Assembly: GCF_000001735.4 (NCBI RefSeq)
Contig: NC_003076.8
Coordinates: 13,519,835-13,583,834 of the forward strand
Reading direction: 5' to 3'
DNA: 64,000 nt
DNA from: Arabidopsis thaliana
Lineage: Eukaryota; Streptophyta; Magnoliopsida; Brassicales; Brassicaceae
Below the pieces are notes generated by a model that was not told where the DNA came from, did not search any database, and saw only the letters and a program-made list of their open reading frames with translations. This document shows positions 33,941 through 46,806 of this stretch, one piece after another (position 1 is the first letter of the stretch; each line of letters begins with the position of its first letter). The translations under genes were made by a program, and so were the position numbers.

Positions 33941-35439
33941 TAAATATCTCAGGATTTAAAATGCTACCAGTACCACTTTGAAGGTTAAAAATGTGTTTTT
34001 CCCATTATGTATTATATGGTTGATATTCTTCTCTCTCCTTCTCCCAGAATCTCCAATTTAACAAGTAAAAACTTTTAACAATAACCCATAACGGAGGTTT
34101 ATCTGTTGACAACAATAGATTACTCCCGTGCAGAGGCAACTTAACTCACAAGGTATTATGTATGGCGAACATAGCCTTCTCTCAACTCACACTAGCTTAA
34201 ATTTGTCGCATAGTCAGGTTATATGTTTTGGGTGCTGAATGATGCGTCTCTATCAACTATTGCATGTTTCATTAAGAGATTCCTTTTACCAACAAAGTGT
34301 AACACCCTGATTTATGGAATATGGTAGTTGCATGAAGAGCGGTTAAGAAAATTGATTTGGTTATCTATGTCACCGAAGTTCAGTTACTTTTTCATTCAAA
34401 CATCTTTTGAGAACATCCTACGTACTACCGGGTAGAGGCTATACTTTTATGTGCATAGGTGTATATGTGACGAGTATCGTAACATAGATATCATGGTGAA
34501 CATGAATCCGAGGTTTGACTTCATAACACATCTTTCGAAAGATGTATGACTGTTAGAGGAGCTACTTTTCTGTAATAATATACGAAACATTATTTCTGAT
34601 GTTATAATGGAAGATAGGGCTATTTTGGAACACGACTATTGTTAGTTTTAGCTTTTCCCGACTCTTACTTAGCTTTTAGTTTATGTTCTTCTAACCCTCT
34701 TTTTTTTTTTTCCTTCATGTAATCAACATATTACTTTGACATTTTCACCAAATGTTTTTTGAAAATATTTTCAAGATTATAGCATTGGGACGACAGTTGT
34801 GGCCGGACATTCATTGAGGAAAAAGAAATAGAAGTTAAGCTAGTATCAAGTCATGTGACTCAAGTTTCTTTTCTTATTTATGTTTTCATTTGTTTTATAG
34901 TTGTTCTCGTACTTGTTATGTTGTGGAGAATATTTGGATTTTACTTCTCTGCTTTATCCTCATGTTTGAAGACTAACCAAGCTCTGTCAAAGTATTCTTT
35001 CAACTGAAGGATATTTGATAATCTTCATGTGGGGCACAAACAGTGTTTACTGAAGTTGAAGAGACAAATAGGTCAAACATAGTTGGCATGATATAGATTG
35101 ATTTGCTGAAGTTGAAGAAACAGACTTCAAACAGAGTTTGCTGAAGTTGAAGAGACAAATCAAGCTATATCATGCAAACTCTGTTTAGCTTGGACGATTA
35201 GGTGACCAAATAGGTCGAGGTTAAGAGACAACGATGTTGGCAAAAACTAAAAAGTAAAGGAAAGGATGGTGCTTAAGCAACAAAAAACAAACAAGCTCCC
35301 TCTCGCCGAGCAGGAGAAATGTTGGAGAGCTCGTATAAACTCTTAGCTCGTATAAAATTATTAAAAGGCCCATAATTTTTTAAACAAAAACTTTTATTAT
35401 AAAAAACCACAGATTTAGTAATTTGTCTTTTTTATTCTT
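33941..35439. other. Unassigned DNA containing a long imperfect hairpin
   Basis: No protein frame recognised. A 31-bp inverted repeat lies at 35075-35186 (separate entry). The rest is unassigned. Confidence 0.45.
35075..35186. repeat. 31-bp inverted repeat with 50-nt loop
   Basis: Arm 35075-35105 pairs with arm 35156-35186 with 28 of 31 matches. The loop contains another partial copy of the arm (AAACAGAGTTTGC, 35128-35140), and a TGAAGTTGAAGA motif occurs three times around it (35051, 35107, 35142). Confidence 0.75.
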
Positions 35440-37985
35440 TAACAGCTCTCGAGAGTTGAGACAAGGATGTGCTCTTTCTCCTTATCTCTTTGTTATATGC
35501 ATGAACTTATTGTCGCACATGATTGATGAAGTACCAGTAAACCAAATTGATATACCATGATTTTTACCATTTTTAGTTATGAATTAGGTATTGGTTTTAG
35601 AGTTCTTTTGTTATTTCTAGAGTCTTTTTTAGTTCTTTTAAAGTTTATACACGTTTGAGATGCATTTGGAGATTATGGAGCATTATAGAGTAAAACCGAG
35701 AACTTATGATGCAAAAGTAATCTGGAGACTAAAATTAGTATATGTGTCGATTGACACTAACCCTGGTGTCTGTCGACACCAATATCTGACGGCAATTCAA
35801 TTTCGAATCTCTTTGAAGTTTTGAAGATTTGCAGATTCGCCTTAGAACTCTTCCCTATTTTCAAAAAAGTGTTTGCCCGTCTGTAAGAACTTATATATAG
35901 TTTTCTTAAAGGTTATTGTTTAGACCTAAGCTTGAGAGGCTAATCTTCTTTTCTACTTTGTTTTTGGGAGCAAAACCATGTGAAACTCCCTTTAGAGAAG
36001 ATCCTTCTTAACTTTATTCTCTTCTTATTTTCTTTATTTATTTCTAATTTAAACATGTTTGTGCTTCTTCAATCATGTATGAGTAATCACCTTGTTGGGT
36101 TTAGGGTTTTTTCATTAGAGATTTAGATGAATTAATATATCGATAACCTGTTAGGATTTTTCTTTAGAGTTCATCATCTTGATTGTTCTTAATACTATTT
36201 CTAGATTGATCACCAAGAACTTGATTATAAGTTGATAGGTAAGATCAGATAGGCTGCTTATTACCGGAACTATCATAGATGGGTTTAAATATCTACTAGA
36301 TACATATAGGTCTGGTTTAGATGCTTATGTGAACTTATCAAACCTGTTTATAATGCATGTTTAGTATTTAAGGATTTACAGACGATAGTTGGGATTCCTA
36401 TGTATTAAGCATAGTTAATCAATATAGACGAGAGTTGGTTGATTATAGGTTAGTGATTTGACTTCTAGAACGGTTCGCTAATAATCCTAATTAACTGCTA
36501 GATCTATTATTCATCTATTAAGCGGATGACTAAGGCTGATTATGCTCCTCTTATAGAGAAGATATGATCCAAGATAAATTCTTGGACGGTCTGAGCACTC
36601 TCCAATGTAAGCCGTCTAGATGTCATAAACTCTGTCATAGTAAGTATCTCAAACTTTTGGATATCTTCTTATCAATTACTTGCTGGTTATATAAAGGCGA
36701 TTGAGAAATTTTGTACGGGTTTCTTGTGGTCAAGACCTGAGCTTAACCTAAAGAGAGCAAAGATAGCTAGGAGTGTGATATGCAAACCTAAACAAGAGAT
36801 AGGGCTTGGAATATAATCACTCCTTGAAGCTTATAAGGTTAGTTGCTTGAAGTTGATTTTGAGAGTAGTTTTAGTGCAACCTTCTTTGTGGGTTACTTGG
36901 ATCTGGAATACCTAATCGACAAAAGATCATTCTGGTCGATAAAGGAAAACTCTAATATAAGATTTTTGGTGTGGAAAAATCTACTCAAATATAGAGCCAT
37001 CGCAAAAACAATGTATAAGGTGGATGTTCGAAATGGCAAATCAACATCCTTTTGGTAAGATATGGGTCTCCATTGGGTAGGTTACTTGAAGTGACGAGTC
37101 CTAGAGGAGTCATTGATCTCAATTGGTGATGTACTGCAGCCACGTCGGGCTAGAAGGCACATAATGAGTGTTTTGAATGACATCAAAACAGAGATTCAGG
37201 CCATCCGTCACCGAGAAAGAGAAGCAGAAAACAGAGACACTTCATTATGGGAATCCTTGGGGGATAAATTCAGGAAAAATTTCAGGACAAAGCACACTTG
37301 GAACAATATTAAAACCACAAGCCTGAAGGTGGAATAGTACAAGGGGGTATGGTTCTTCTACTCCATTCCTAAGTACTCATTTCTACAATGGCTCGCTCTT
37401 CACAACCGTTTAGCAACCGATGATCGAATAAAGAATTGGAGCTCAGGAAAACAGACTGAATGTTTTCTCTGTGACAACTATGAGGAGACAAGAGACCATG
37501 TGTTCTTTGCTTGTTCATACTCAGCCGGAATCTGGAAAGAACTAGCTCAACGACTTCTCCATGATGACTACTCCACGGACTGGAACCAATTGGTAGCTTT
37601 GCTCAACAACCAAACACCCCACGACTTCGTCTATTTTTGATAAATATGTGTTCCAAGGCACCCTTTACAACCTTTGGTGTGAAAGGAATGCACGAAGACA
37701 CGGTGAAATGAATTCTCCACATGTTCAACTTATAAATCTCATTGACAAGAATGTTCGCAACCTGATCAACTCAATCAAAAATCTGGGAGGCCGTTGGTAT
37801 GATGACGGCCTAAGGTTGTGGTTCTCCACTCGACCAATTCCGTAGACAAGCTTGGCAGCAATAAGTCAAAAGTTCTCCTCTAGGCTCACTATGTATTTCC
37901 TCTCAACATAACTTCAAAAAACTGAAGCATTCATTCTACAAAAGACTTTTTGATTGAATAAAATTTAACATTCTTTCAAAAAAAA
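35440..37985 (+). pseudogene. LINE relic C (RT to zf-RVT), interrupted by an LTR
   Basis: Starts in the RT palm (LRQGCALSPYLFVICMN near 35460-35510). It is interrupted at about 35548, resumes near 36519 (KRMTKADYAPL, ISNFWISSYQL, FLWSRPELNLKRAKIA), then continues through LGDKFRKNF and a zf-RVT region (ECFLCDNYEETRDHVFFAC near 37457-37515). It ends WYDDGLRLWFSTRPIP at 37845, a typical C-terminus for this group without RNase H. A short A-run at about 37976-37984 is the tail. Several stops; the RT segment with the FADD motif is missing at the insertion. Confidence 0.8.
35548..36510 (+). mobile_element. LTR-like insertion in LINE relic C (ends approximate)
   Basis: Non-LINE DNA of about 960 bp inside the LINE frame. 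It starts TGATATACC and carries a TCGATTGACAC...TGTCGACACC motif pair (35746-35785) and a TATA-like TATATATAG (35890s) followed by leader-like sequence. These are features of gypsy LTRs. I could not find a clean target duplication, and the right end is only bracketed by where LINE coding resumes. Confidence 0.5.
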
Positions 37986-38692
37986 GATATATTGTTTTTC
38001 TTTATAATAACAGGTCAAAAAACAAATTGCCTACGTTAAGAGCAAAAGAAGTTTGATTAAAGGGAAATAATCGTTAAATTTGGAAGAATTAGGGATTTTT
38101 CTATTTGAGTAGAAATGAAAAACGGGGGTTTGTTTTTACCAATGGCGGCAAACGTTTAATTATTTCATCAAATTAATTTCTAGAAAAGTAAAATAAACAA
38201 AAATTAATGTTAGGAAATTAAAAAAAAAAAACCTAGATGTTAAAAAAGTTCTAGTTAAAGTAGATTCTTCAAAGGTTTTAGACAACTTGACAAAAGTTCC
38301 AAAACGCCAATACAATCTATATAAGCTTGCCAAATGGAATGCAAACACTTAAAAGGATAAACAAACATTAAAGGAGAGGAATCAAAGCAACCATTGTGGG
38401 CATTTGTAGTGAGGTAGAAACTAATGAACTCTATAAATTTGTAAGACATACACATATATAATTCATAGGTATTTTGCAATTCTGTTTAAGTTTCATGAAA
38501 ATCGATTTTATTGAAAACGAAATCTTCTATTTGTTTTTGTGGCTTTTTATTGTTTTTTATTTTGTGTTGAATGAAGCTAAATGTCACAAAAATACTGTAG
38601 TTTTCCAAAACTATCTTACTCTTAGTCATAGTATTCTCAAAGTTCATTGTAATTCGAGAATGATGATCTAGGCTATCATTTTCTAAAATTTA
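37986..38692. other. Intergenic DNA upstream of the small peptide ORF
   Basis: AT-rich; no homology recognised. Confidence 0.5.
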
Positions 38693-38935
38693 ATGATTCT
38701 ACCTATAATTTTATTTTTCATGATCATTTCCTTCTCACAACAAGATTCAGATGCATGTTGTGGAAATGAGCTAATTTGGAATATCATAAAAAATTTACAG
38801 CAATATGAAGGAGACGAAGGATCTCCTCGTGGTAGATGTGGAGGTTTATATATATGGAACGCACAAGATGATGCTATTTACCTTTCAACAAAAGGTATAG
38901 TTGAGAAGCTCATGTATACTTGGATTAAAGATTAA
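38693..38935 (+). pseudogene. Small secreted peptide, shortened S-protein-homologue-like
   Basis: An 80-aa ORF (MILPIILFFMIISFSQQDSDA is a clear signal peptide of about 20 residues). The mature part has cysteines at CC and RCGG and ends W-N-A-Q-D-D-A-I-Y-L-S. The last part resembles the C-terminal W...DDGIYL...W block of the plant self-incompatibility S-protein homologue (SPH) family, and ELIWNIIKNL resembles their first strand. SPH proteins are about 120-150 aa, so the middle of the fold would be missing. I read it as an internally deleted SPH relic. Alternatively it is an unrelated Cys-containing peptide. The real start could also be further upstream. Confidence 0.4.
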
Positions 38936-40070
38936 TGTTTATTCAATTAAAATCTTATTTCGTCTTATGAGCTACCTATGTTGCCTCTCTTTTAACTAGT
39001 GTTGGTATCGACTATAGAGATCAAAATAAAATAAATTATTATATTTTTCTTCTGTTTTCATTTATAGATCATATTTATATTAAACTAAGAATATACATAT
39101 TTGTACATATAAAAATATCTCACATGTGTGTTTTCCTTTCGAACTTCGTCATCTTATATTTCAACATCCATTAAATCATCTAAAAAGTTCACAATAATTT
39201 ATTGTAAAGCGAAATAAGAGACAAAATATTAGTGGAACGAGCTACACAACATGAGATCATGAGTTAAAGAAATGCAATTCTAAAGCCTACCTTTAGCTTT
39301 AATGGGAAACAAGAAAACTTGTGTGTTGATCTTATTTATAAGAAAGAATCAAGTAGTCACTACTTAGCTTATTTAGATTCGTGAACTAATCCATGGTTAG
39401 CACTATTGTCAGTGAAAAATGAAAACCTAAGTATGGTTCTTGATATCTATTTGAACTGCAATATGTTGACTTAATAAAGAATATGAATAACAACAATCGA
39501 TTTTGAATAAAATTTAACACACCAGTAATAGTGGATTAATAATAATGACATGATTCATAAACCAATAACAGTAAAAAAATTAAAAAATCTAAAATTTTAT
39601 AGACTAGTATCCGCTTCTTAACTTATTTTTGCATTTTGCACAAAGCAAAATGTGACTAAAGGGGTCAATATCATAATATATAAAAGGGTCCTCCCATTTT
39701 TACATATTTTTTTATTTACAATGAAATTTGAGAATACTACAACTTGGAAAATATTTGTTATGAAAGACAATGCTTATTGATAGCACTACATAGTTTATAA
39801 CTAAATATTTTTGATAAGTTTGAAATATATATGTATACAATAAGATTTTCATAGTCATAGATTTACATAATTGTTTGTATCTTCTTCAATCCAATATTGG
39901 TTTAGGTATCAAGAGAACCAAAAATATCAAAGTGTATTAAATGGTTTTAATGGACTCTGTTTGGCTAGTTTTAATTATTATTTATTGTCCTAGAAAAAAT
40001 CTTTTTTTTGTTATGAAAGTCAACAATATCAAACGTCAACAATAAAAGTATTACGAGTAAAATATAATTT
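38936..40070. other. AT-rich intergenic DNA, nothing recognised
   Basis: No frame or element end supported. Confidence 0.5.
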
Positions 40071-41174
40071 GTGTGGAGTCTACCGTCACTTGTAGTTATA
40101 CTTTCTTACGTCTATAGAAACGAACAAATTCGTTCATTTGTAAAATACAATTTCATTACTTCAAATATAAGAGAAGTATAAGCTCATATATCTCTCTGTC
40201 TCTCTCATCTCTTTACTATTCAGTACCCGATCTTTCTACGGCTATAAATTTTTCTCTTTTATTTATATTTATATATACCATAAAATAAAATATTGATTAT
40301 AACACGTAATCAGAACCAATCACTCTATGTTTTCTGAAAAATATATGGTATTATCCTGAACGGTATGTCACCTCGTTAAAAGAAAAAACAAATATGAGGA
40401 AAAAGAGGAAAATAAAAGAAAAGAATAGAATAAGATATTAATAAATTTTAATTTTTTTTATATATTAATATTTTCTTGTGATTTTTCATATACTATTATT
40501 TGCTCGTTGCTATAGCGAGAGGAATGTCGCCCTTATAACTAATTGGAGTAATGAATGTTTTTTACCTCATAGCAGTGGACAGCTTAGCCCCATATAATGT
40601 GGATGACTTCGTCAACACAATTGTTTTATTGTTATAACGTGGATGACTCTGTCACCACAGTATTGTCGTAAAAATTAATTTATATTTTGTTTAATATATA
40701 AGGAGGCTCGGCCAACTGTATAAAAAACTATTCTCTGAAATTAGTTTATTTAATTGATTGATAATTAAAATATACAGATTGATTTTCTATTTAAATATTT
40801 TCGCTAATGGTCATGAAATTTTTTTTATCACTTTTCATAAGGCTGTGAACAGTAATTTTAATCTATAAATACACTCATTTTCACTCATTCATTCACCCAA
40901 AATTCATATCTCTCCTCATATATTTTCTTTATTTTTTTTAAGTTTTCATGGATTCGCTTATTTTTAATTATTTGCTTAATCGCAATTGTTACTTGTATTT
41001 ATGGTATCTTCGTTGGGAAATTTACTCGCGAAAAATTTACATTAGTGTCGGTTTACTTTTCTATGCAATTATGTTCTTCGTAATCGCTTGCATTATTAAT
41101 ATAAAATGTTCATATGAAATAAACAATATCATTATACTAATAATATTTATTTAATTATTGTGTTTAGATAACAA

Positions 41175-41683
41175 ATGACAAACATTGAGAAGCTTAAATT
41201 TCCGGCTCTCAAAATTACTGGCTCAAAGTACATAGCATGTACCACTAATGTCAAACTCTATTTTGAGTCTCAAGATTTATCTTAAACCTTAAATCAGAAA
41301 ATTTATCGCCTCCAAAAGATAAAGAAAAAGCGATAATATTCTTAAGAATACATCTCGATGAAAATGTTAAGCATGACTATGCTCACAGAAAACACCCAAC
41401 AAAGTTGTTGCGTGCTTTAAAAGCACGGTTTGACAACCAGGGAGAGTTACCAGAGAGAAATAACTCTCCCTCATGCATTAGAGGAGTGGAAAAAAATTGA
41501 GATTCCAAGACTTTGAGAGAGTGGAGGAATGTAATTTCGCTATGCTGAGGATAGTATCACAATTGAAGTGGAGACTATTTGAGGGTACATCGTACCTCGA
41601 TGTTTCCAACTTTGTAAACGATTTCGACGAGGCCGCTCATGCGAATAACTAAAATGCTTGTAGTGGACTATAACCTTCAATAA
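41175..41683 (+). pseudogene. Copia gag N-terminal part
   Basis: The ATG at 41175 begins MTNIEKLKFPALKITGSKY, the start typical of one large Arabidopsis copia group. AIIFLRIHLDENVKHDY and LLRALKARFDNQ (41330-41440) follow. Stops and frameshifts begin near 41284. It is cut by the Helitron at 41684. Confidence 0.82.
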
Positions 41684-42704
41684 TCTATATATACATTTTT
41701 GCAACCATTTTGTGAAATAAATCCTAGAGTTGGAACTTATTTACAAGAAATGCCATTAGCATTAATTATTATCAATAAATTAATATTCATAATTATTAGC
41801 ATTTCCTTATCTAATATATTTTCATAAATTCTAATTACTTCAAAAAAAGAGAAATTTTAGGACATTATTAATATTATATTTTTTTTAAAGATAAAAATTA
41901 TAGTTATTTATAATTTATTAAACATTTAGAATATTTAACAGAAAAACGTTTAGAATATTTATAATATGAAAAATCTTAAAAATTAAATAATTATTTGAAA
42001 GAACTTTAAATTGATTTGAATTATAAATCTTTTAATAAGTTTATTATTAAAAAAACATAATGTTTAATTTCATCGAACGAGATAAGATGGAAGGACGGGT
42101 TTATAATATTATATCATATGAACTTTATAAAAATTAAATAACCATTTGAAAGAAAACTTTTAAATTGATTTGAATTGTATATTTTTAAATTAAGGTACTA
42201 TTAAAACAAAAATAACAAAATAATGTTTAATTTCACTGAACGAGGTTAGATGGTAGGACGAGTTTGGGTCTATAGTAATACGAGACGATATACCACGGGT
42301 GAAATCCATTAGACATGTTTAATTTCATGAATGGGATTAAATGGTATGACGGGTTTGGGTCGATAGTAATATAAGACGGTATACTACGGGTAAAATCTTA
42401 GATATAACAATTAAGATACAATTACATTATCTTAAACACAAAACAAAACAAACAATATTAATAAAAAATATAATTTAAATTTAAATTATATAGTTATAAT
42501 CTACGTTTTGACTTAATGAACTGTATGTTATTGTTTCCACACTTTTAAACAGTAAAAATCAAATATAGTAGTTGTACACTTAAAATTTATAGATATAAAA
42601 GTTATAAATTTAGAAAATACAAAAAATTAAATCATATATATTTTTAATGTACTAAACAAGTTAAACTTTTATTTTTTTTTTTATAAATATGGGTTATAAT
42701 CTAG
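41684..42704 (+). mobile_element. Helitron, about 1 kb, inserted in copia gag
   Basis: The 5' end TCTATATATACATTTTTG after A is shared with the 27178 Helitron. The 3' end is ATCTAG followed by T (42705). Interior motifs (ACGGGTTTGGGTCGATAGTAA-like, CGGTATACTACGGG) are shared with the larger copy. The terminal hairpin is missing or decayed. Confidence 0.75.
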
Positions 42705-42869
42705 TGCAATTATATAAGTATTACATATTTCAATTGTTTTAAAATAATGTTGTTTCTGAAAAATGAAATGTTATAATTATTGGTTTTGAAAACTGAACTA
42801 ATGTATAATTATTATATGTTTGCAATATCAGTATTAAATTGCTTATATTGATTAAAGTTTATGTTGATT

Positions 42870-43998
42870 ACAGAAATGGATCATTCAAACAAAATGATAG
42901 CAAAGAAAAATATCATAGAAATTTGCATATTAGATAATGGAACAACACACTATTTTGAGAGAAGATATTTTTCTCTAAGTTAAAACCGATAAAAATTATT
43001 ATCAATACAATGTCTAATCCTACAGACTTGATTGAAGGAAGTGGCAAAGAAAATTTTAAATTGCCTAATGGATCGGAACAAAGTTTTCCATAAAGAATGC
43101 TTTATATTCTCTGAATTCAAAGAGAAATTTGTTGAGCCTCAAGACATATACCTTCAAGGATATGTTACTCAGTGTGCAAATGAGAATGGAAAGAAGTGTA
43201 TGTCTTTAACTACTAATTAATCTGGAAACAAACATGTCTAGGAAATATTTTCAGAACTTCATTGGTGTTTGCATCATACTTATAAAGTTATATAGATGCC
43301 ATAAAATCGTATCTTCTGATCAAAAGAAATCTAGAAGATTTCGTATTATGGCATGATCGCCTTGGGCATCCAGACACTAAAATGATGCAGAAAATCATAG
43401 AAAGCTCACTAATTAAAAAATCATGAGATAAATCATGGAAAGAAAATGACATATGCAACATGTTCTCTTAGAATATTGATCATAAGGCCATCGACAACCA
43501 CAATCAATAGAAAATCACCAAAGTTCCTTGAACGAATTCAAGGAGATATTTTGTGGACCGATACATCAACCATGTGGACCATTCCACTATTGTACGGTAA
43601 TGATTAACACATCTAGCAGATGATCACATGTTTGTCTATTGTCATCTCAAAATTTGGCTTTTGCGAGATTTATGACTCATAATATCAAATAAACAGCTCA
43701 ATTCTCAGATTATTTTATTAGCAGAGTTAGATTACACAATGCTTGTGAATTCACATCCCAAGCATTCAATGATTATTGTATGGTAACGGGAATTGAAGTT
43801 GAACATCATGTAGCTCATGTTCATACACAAAAATGGTTTGTCAGAATCATAAATTAAACGTTTGCAATTGATTGCAAGACCATTGATCATAAGATCAAAA
43901 CTTCCAACCTCTATATGCGGACATGCTATTTTACATGCAAACGCACTCATTCGGATAAGACCAAGTGCATATCATAAATACTCCCCTTATAGTTAGAA
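42870..43998 (+). pseudogene. Copia protease-to-integrase core, broken
   Basis: Readable in pieces: a protease active-site remnant DNGTTHYF (D-N-G instead of D-S-G; 42937-42960), QDIYLQGY, the GAG-pre-integrase segment (LWHDRLGHP-like near 43350), integrase core FLERIQGDI (43528), and EFTSQAFNDYC (43747-43780) to PSAYHKYSPL at 43989. The second catalytic aspartate of the integrase (normally LDNA) reads LHNA. Many stops. The frame is cut by the MULE-type block and resumes at 58.5 kb. Confidence 0.82.
43990..43998. repeat. 9-bp target duplication of the MULE-type block, left
   Basis: TAGTTAGAA; the partner at 58496-58504 is TAGTTAGCA (8 of 9). Confidence 0.65.
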
Positions 43999-44319
43999 GA
44001 CTCACTACTTGTGCCACAAATCGGAAGAAAATAATTACTCATGCCATTGTTATGTTTGCTATTTTTTTTTTTTTTTAAATCGAGTAAAAGACAAAATAAA
44101 CCAAGGAAGAAGAAGAGGGAACCAATGCTAATGTTGTAAATTTTTGAATGGTGCTTCGGAAACAAGTAGTTCAACTAGGACGAAAATATGGTATTGATAA
44201 TATTCCGGATTGAATATGCAGGATACATATAAGGATGATGATGATTTTCAACCACTACCGCCACAAAGTCTATAGTTTTCTCCAACTCAGTACACCAAGG
44301 TGTGTAAGATAGGAACCAT

Positions 44320-46090
44320 GTGTCAATTGGTCCAAATAGTGGAAGTGATAGAGAAAATGGATGCATAATCGAGGTGATTTAGGAATATGATCAGTTTAAG
44401 CATATATTCCACATGCCTAAGGAACCAAATCACATGATTCAAGGCACCGCTAAACGAAGATGATGAGAGAGTGTTGGTTTGTGATGAATGGAGTGCATAT
44501 AAGATATTCTTTGAAAAAGCATGAGTTTTTGACCGGGTAGGACTGCCATGAGTACCCAAAAAATTATAAGAAGTTGGACATTTTGAAGTTTGTTGAAAAG
44601 ATGTTTAAGAGGACTGGGATATCAAAATAAAAGACGTGGAAGTGAATTGATGGAAGAGTTCAAAAGTGAGACGTCTGTGGCTAGGATAAAGTTGACAATC
44701 TTGTTATTTTTATCCAAGGTTGTGAGAGTAGATTCGAAAGGTGATGCAAAGATAGAGGACTTACTATTAAGGATTGTTGATAATGTGAAATCTTGTGAGA
44801 CATTCCCGTGAGGACGATTTTCATTTGAGCAGTGTATGAAAGGGGTCCGGATAGTGATGAAGAACATGAAAGGGGTGGTGAAACCAAAAGCACAGACTAC
44901 CTTTTATGGATTCATTTCTCCACTTGACGTTATGAGACTAGTAAATTATAAAAATTAACAATTTTGAAGTGTTGTTGTGCATTTAAGTGTGCGTGATTGT
45001 GAATGTGTAGATTCTAGCATTTAAGTGCATTCCCCCAGCTTAGAAAAAGATTCATAGAAGTTGTACCCGCAGAAAAGGATTATCCAAGAATGTGCAAGCA
45101 CAAGTTCACTGAACTGGAGAGAGCGGCTTATCAAGCACAAGCACAAGCACTGAAAGTTGCATGAAAGGATTTACTTTGGAAGAAATAAATGAAGCGCTTG
45201 GAGATATAAAGGTTAGCTTGATCCCTTGAAAACTATCAATTTGAAACTGTGTGGTGTTTGATTATATGTTAACTTGACAAGATATTTCAAACATCTTAGA
45301 ACCTGATGTGGATGAGAGAAATATGTTGTCTCGCCTACCGAGAGTTATGTTGATGATGAGATTTGATATATCGATCCAATTGTTGATAGCTGGAGAGAGC
45401 GACTTATCATAGAGAAGAAGAAGATCTGTTGGAATAGACTTTACAAATCAAACATTGATGTTCGACGTATTATTGATGTTAATGATGTCCATGAAGTCCT
45501 TGTTGCATTAATTCTCTTGTTACAGGAAACTATGGAGAAAAGATTTGGCAAGATTACAGAAAAGTTTGTTGTGATGGATAGCGAAATACAACGGCTGGGT
45601 GTGAGAGTGCAAGGTATAGAAACCTATGTGGCAAATCAGCTAGAGAAAGAGCTAGATAAGACCGTTATGAAGATCTGCATCCTGGTTCACATTCTGATTT
45701 TGTGCCACAGTCTTATCAGTCAAGAGATACTCAGAGCAATGCTTTGGTTATTCACAGTGGAATATGTGACCCAAAATCTCCAACTCTCCAGTCTTTAGGT
45801 GAGTACTCTTGTCCAGTTTTTTTTTTTTTTTTAATTATTTTAAGATCTTCTTATATGTTTGGTGGTTTCACATATTTTTTAGGTGATGACATTGATGAAG
45901 ATGGGTGATGCGGAGCAGGAGGGTAAGAAGAAGAAGAAGCGGAAATTGAAGAAGATGACAAAGCATAGTGGCACAACAACGGAAACCAAGAAAAAGCAAC
46001 CAAGAAAACCTTCTAGGTTTAAGGGGGAAGAGTTTATAGCGGAGGAGAAGAAAACGAAGAAGAGATAAAAGAAATAGGATTTTCCACTTT
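44320..46090 (+). pseudogene. DUF1985 / Ulp1-type transposon gene relic
   Basis: The core piece at 44590-44990 reads ARIKLTILLFLSKVV, LLLRIVDNVKSCETFP and then (after a stop) RFSFEQCMKG, followed by TTFYGFISPLDV. That is the order seen in DUF1985 domains, which precede Ulp1-like cysteine proteases in plant MULEs. Just upstream, RVGLPxxYPKNYKKLDILKFVEK is readable in a broken frame (about 44535-44600). Downstream are a possible coiled coil (45517-45660) and a lysine-rich end (45910-46068). I did not find the protease catalytic triad. Confidence 0.6.
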
Positions 46091-46806
46091 CTTTGGACTG
46101 AGGCTTATACATGTGTGGACTCATAACGATGGTGGTCTTTTGTGTATTTGAGATTAGGTGTTTGCTTTTGATGTTGAACATTGTAGGTGTTTACTTTTGA
46201 TGTTGAACTTCTTGTGTGAAATGGTTTACAATTCAGAATTACAATGTTATGGTTTAAGAGTGTATCAATAAAGTTTTAGTTGTTATTGTTGGCTGGAAAT
46301 TATACAAATTGTACAATTGTCTCGAGGCAATTGTACCTTGTTGTTGCACAAATTGTAACACAAAAACTTACGTTCATTGGGCATTTGTACACTTTTTGGC
46401 CTTGATTGTAACCAGTTTGGCACACCTCAAGTGTTACAAGCTTACCAAAGTAACATTTCACGGGATCTCCCAATTCGCATCAGCATTCGCTCCTTCACTC
46501 TCCCAACTAGCTTCGGTTGTGGAAGGTTGTGAGTAACTATAGGGCATCTCCGGTAAGAAAGATAAATATATGTTAAAAATTTTACTATCTCATCAAACTT
46601 AGATTTACATTGAAATAAAAAATCCTAAAATTTAGACATAAAGGTCGAAAACCTTAGATTTGTATATCCACTAATTTAAAGCTCGAAAACCATACCTTTA
46701 CACTATAGGTAGATGATGGTTGGAAACCCTAATTTTCCTTGAAATCGTCGGGCTTGAAGAAAGAGGAAAGTGAAAGTGAAAGAGAAGAGAGAGAAAAAAA
46801 AGAGAA
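46091..46806. other. MULE 3' and spacer sequence, no gene
   Basis: AT-rich. GGGCATCTCCGGT at about 46543-46555 resembles a Harbinger-type terminus, but no partner was found. Confidence 0.4.

Noticed and set aside
34310..34330. TGTAACACCCTG, like the start of a gypsy LTR
   Set aside because: No matching GTTACA end or target duplication was located.
45879..46181. Lys-rich and hydrophobic frames on opposite strands
   Set aside because: Low-complexity AAGAAG/CTTCTT coding on both strands within the DUF1985 relic; no independent gene.
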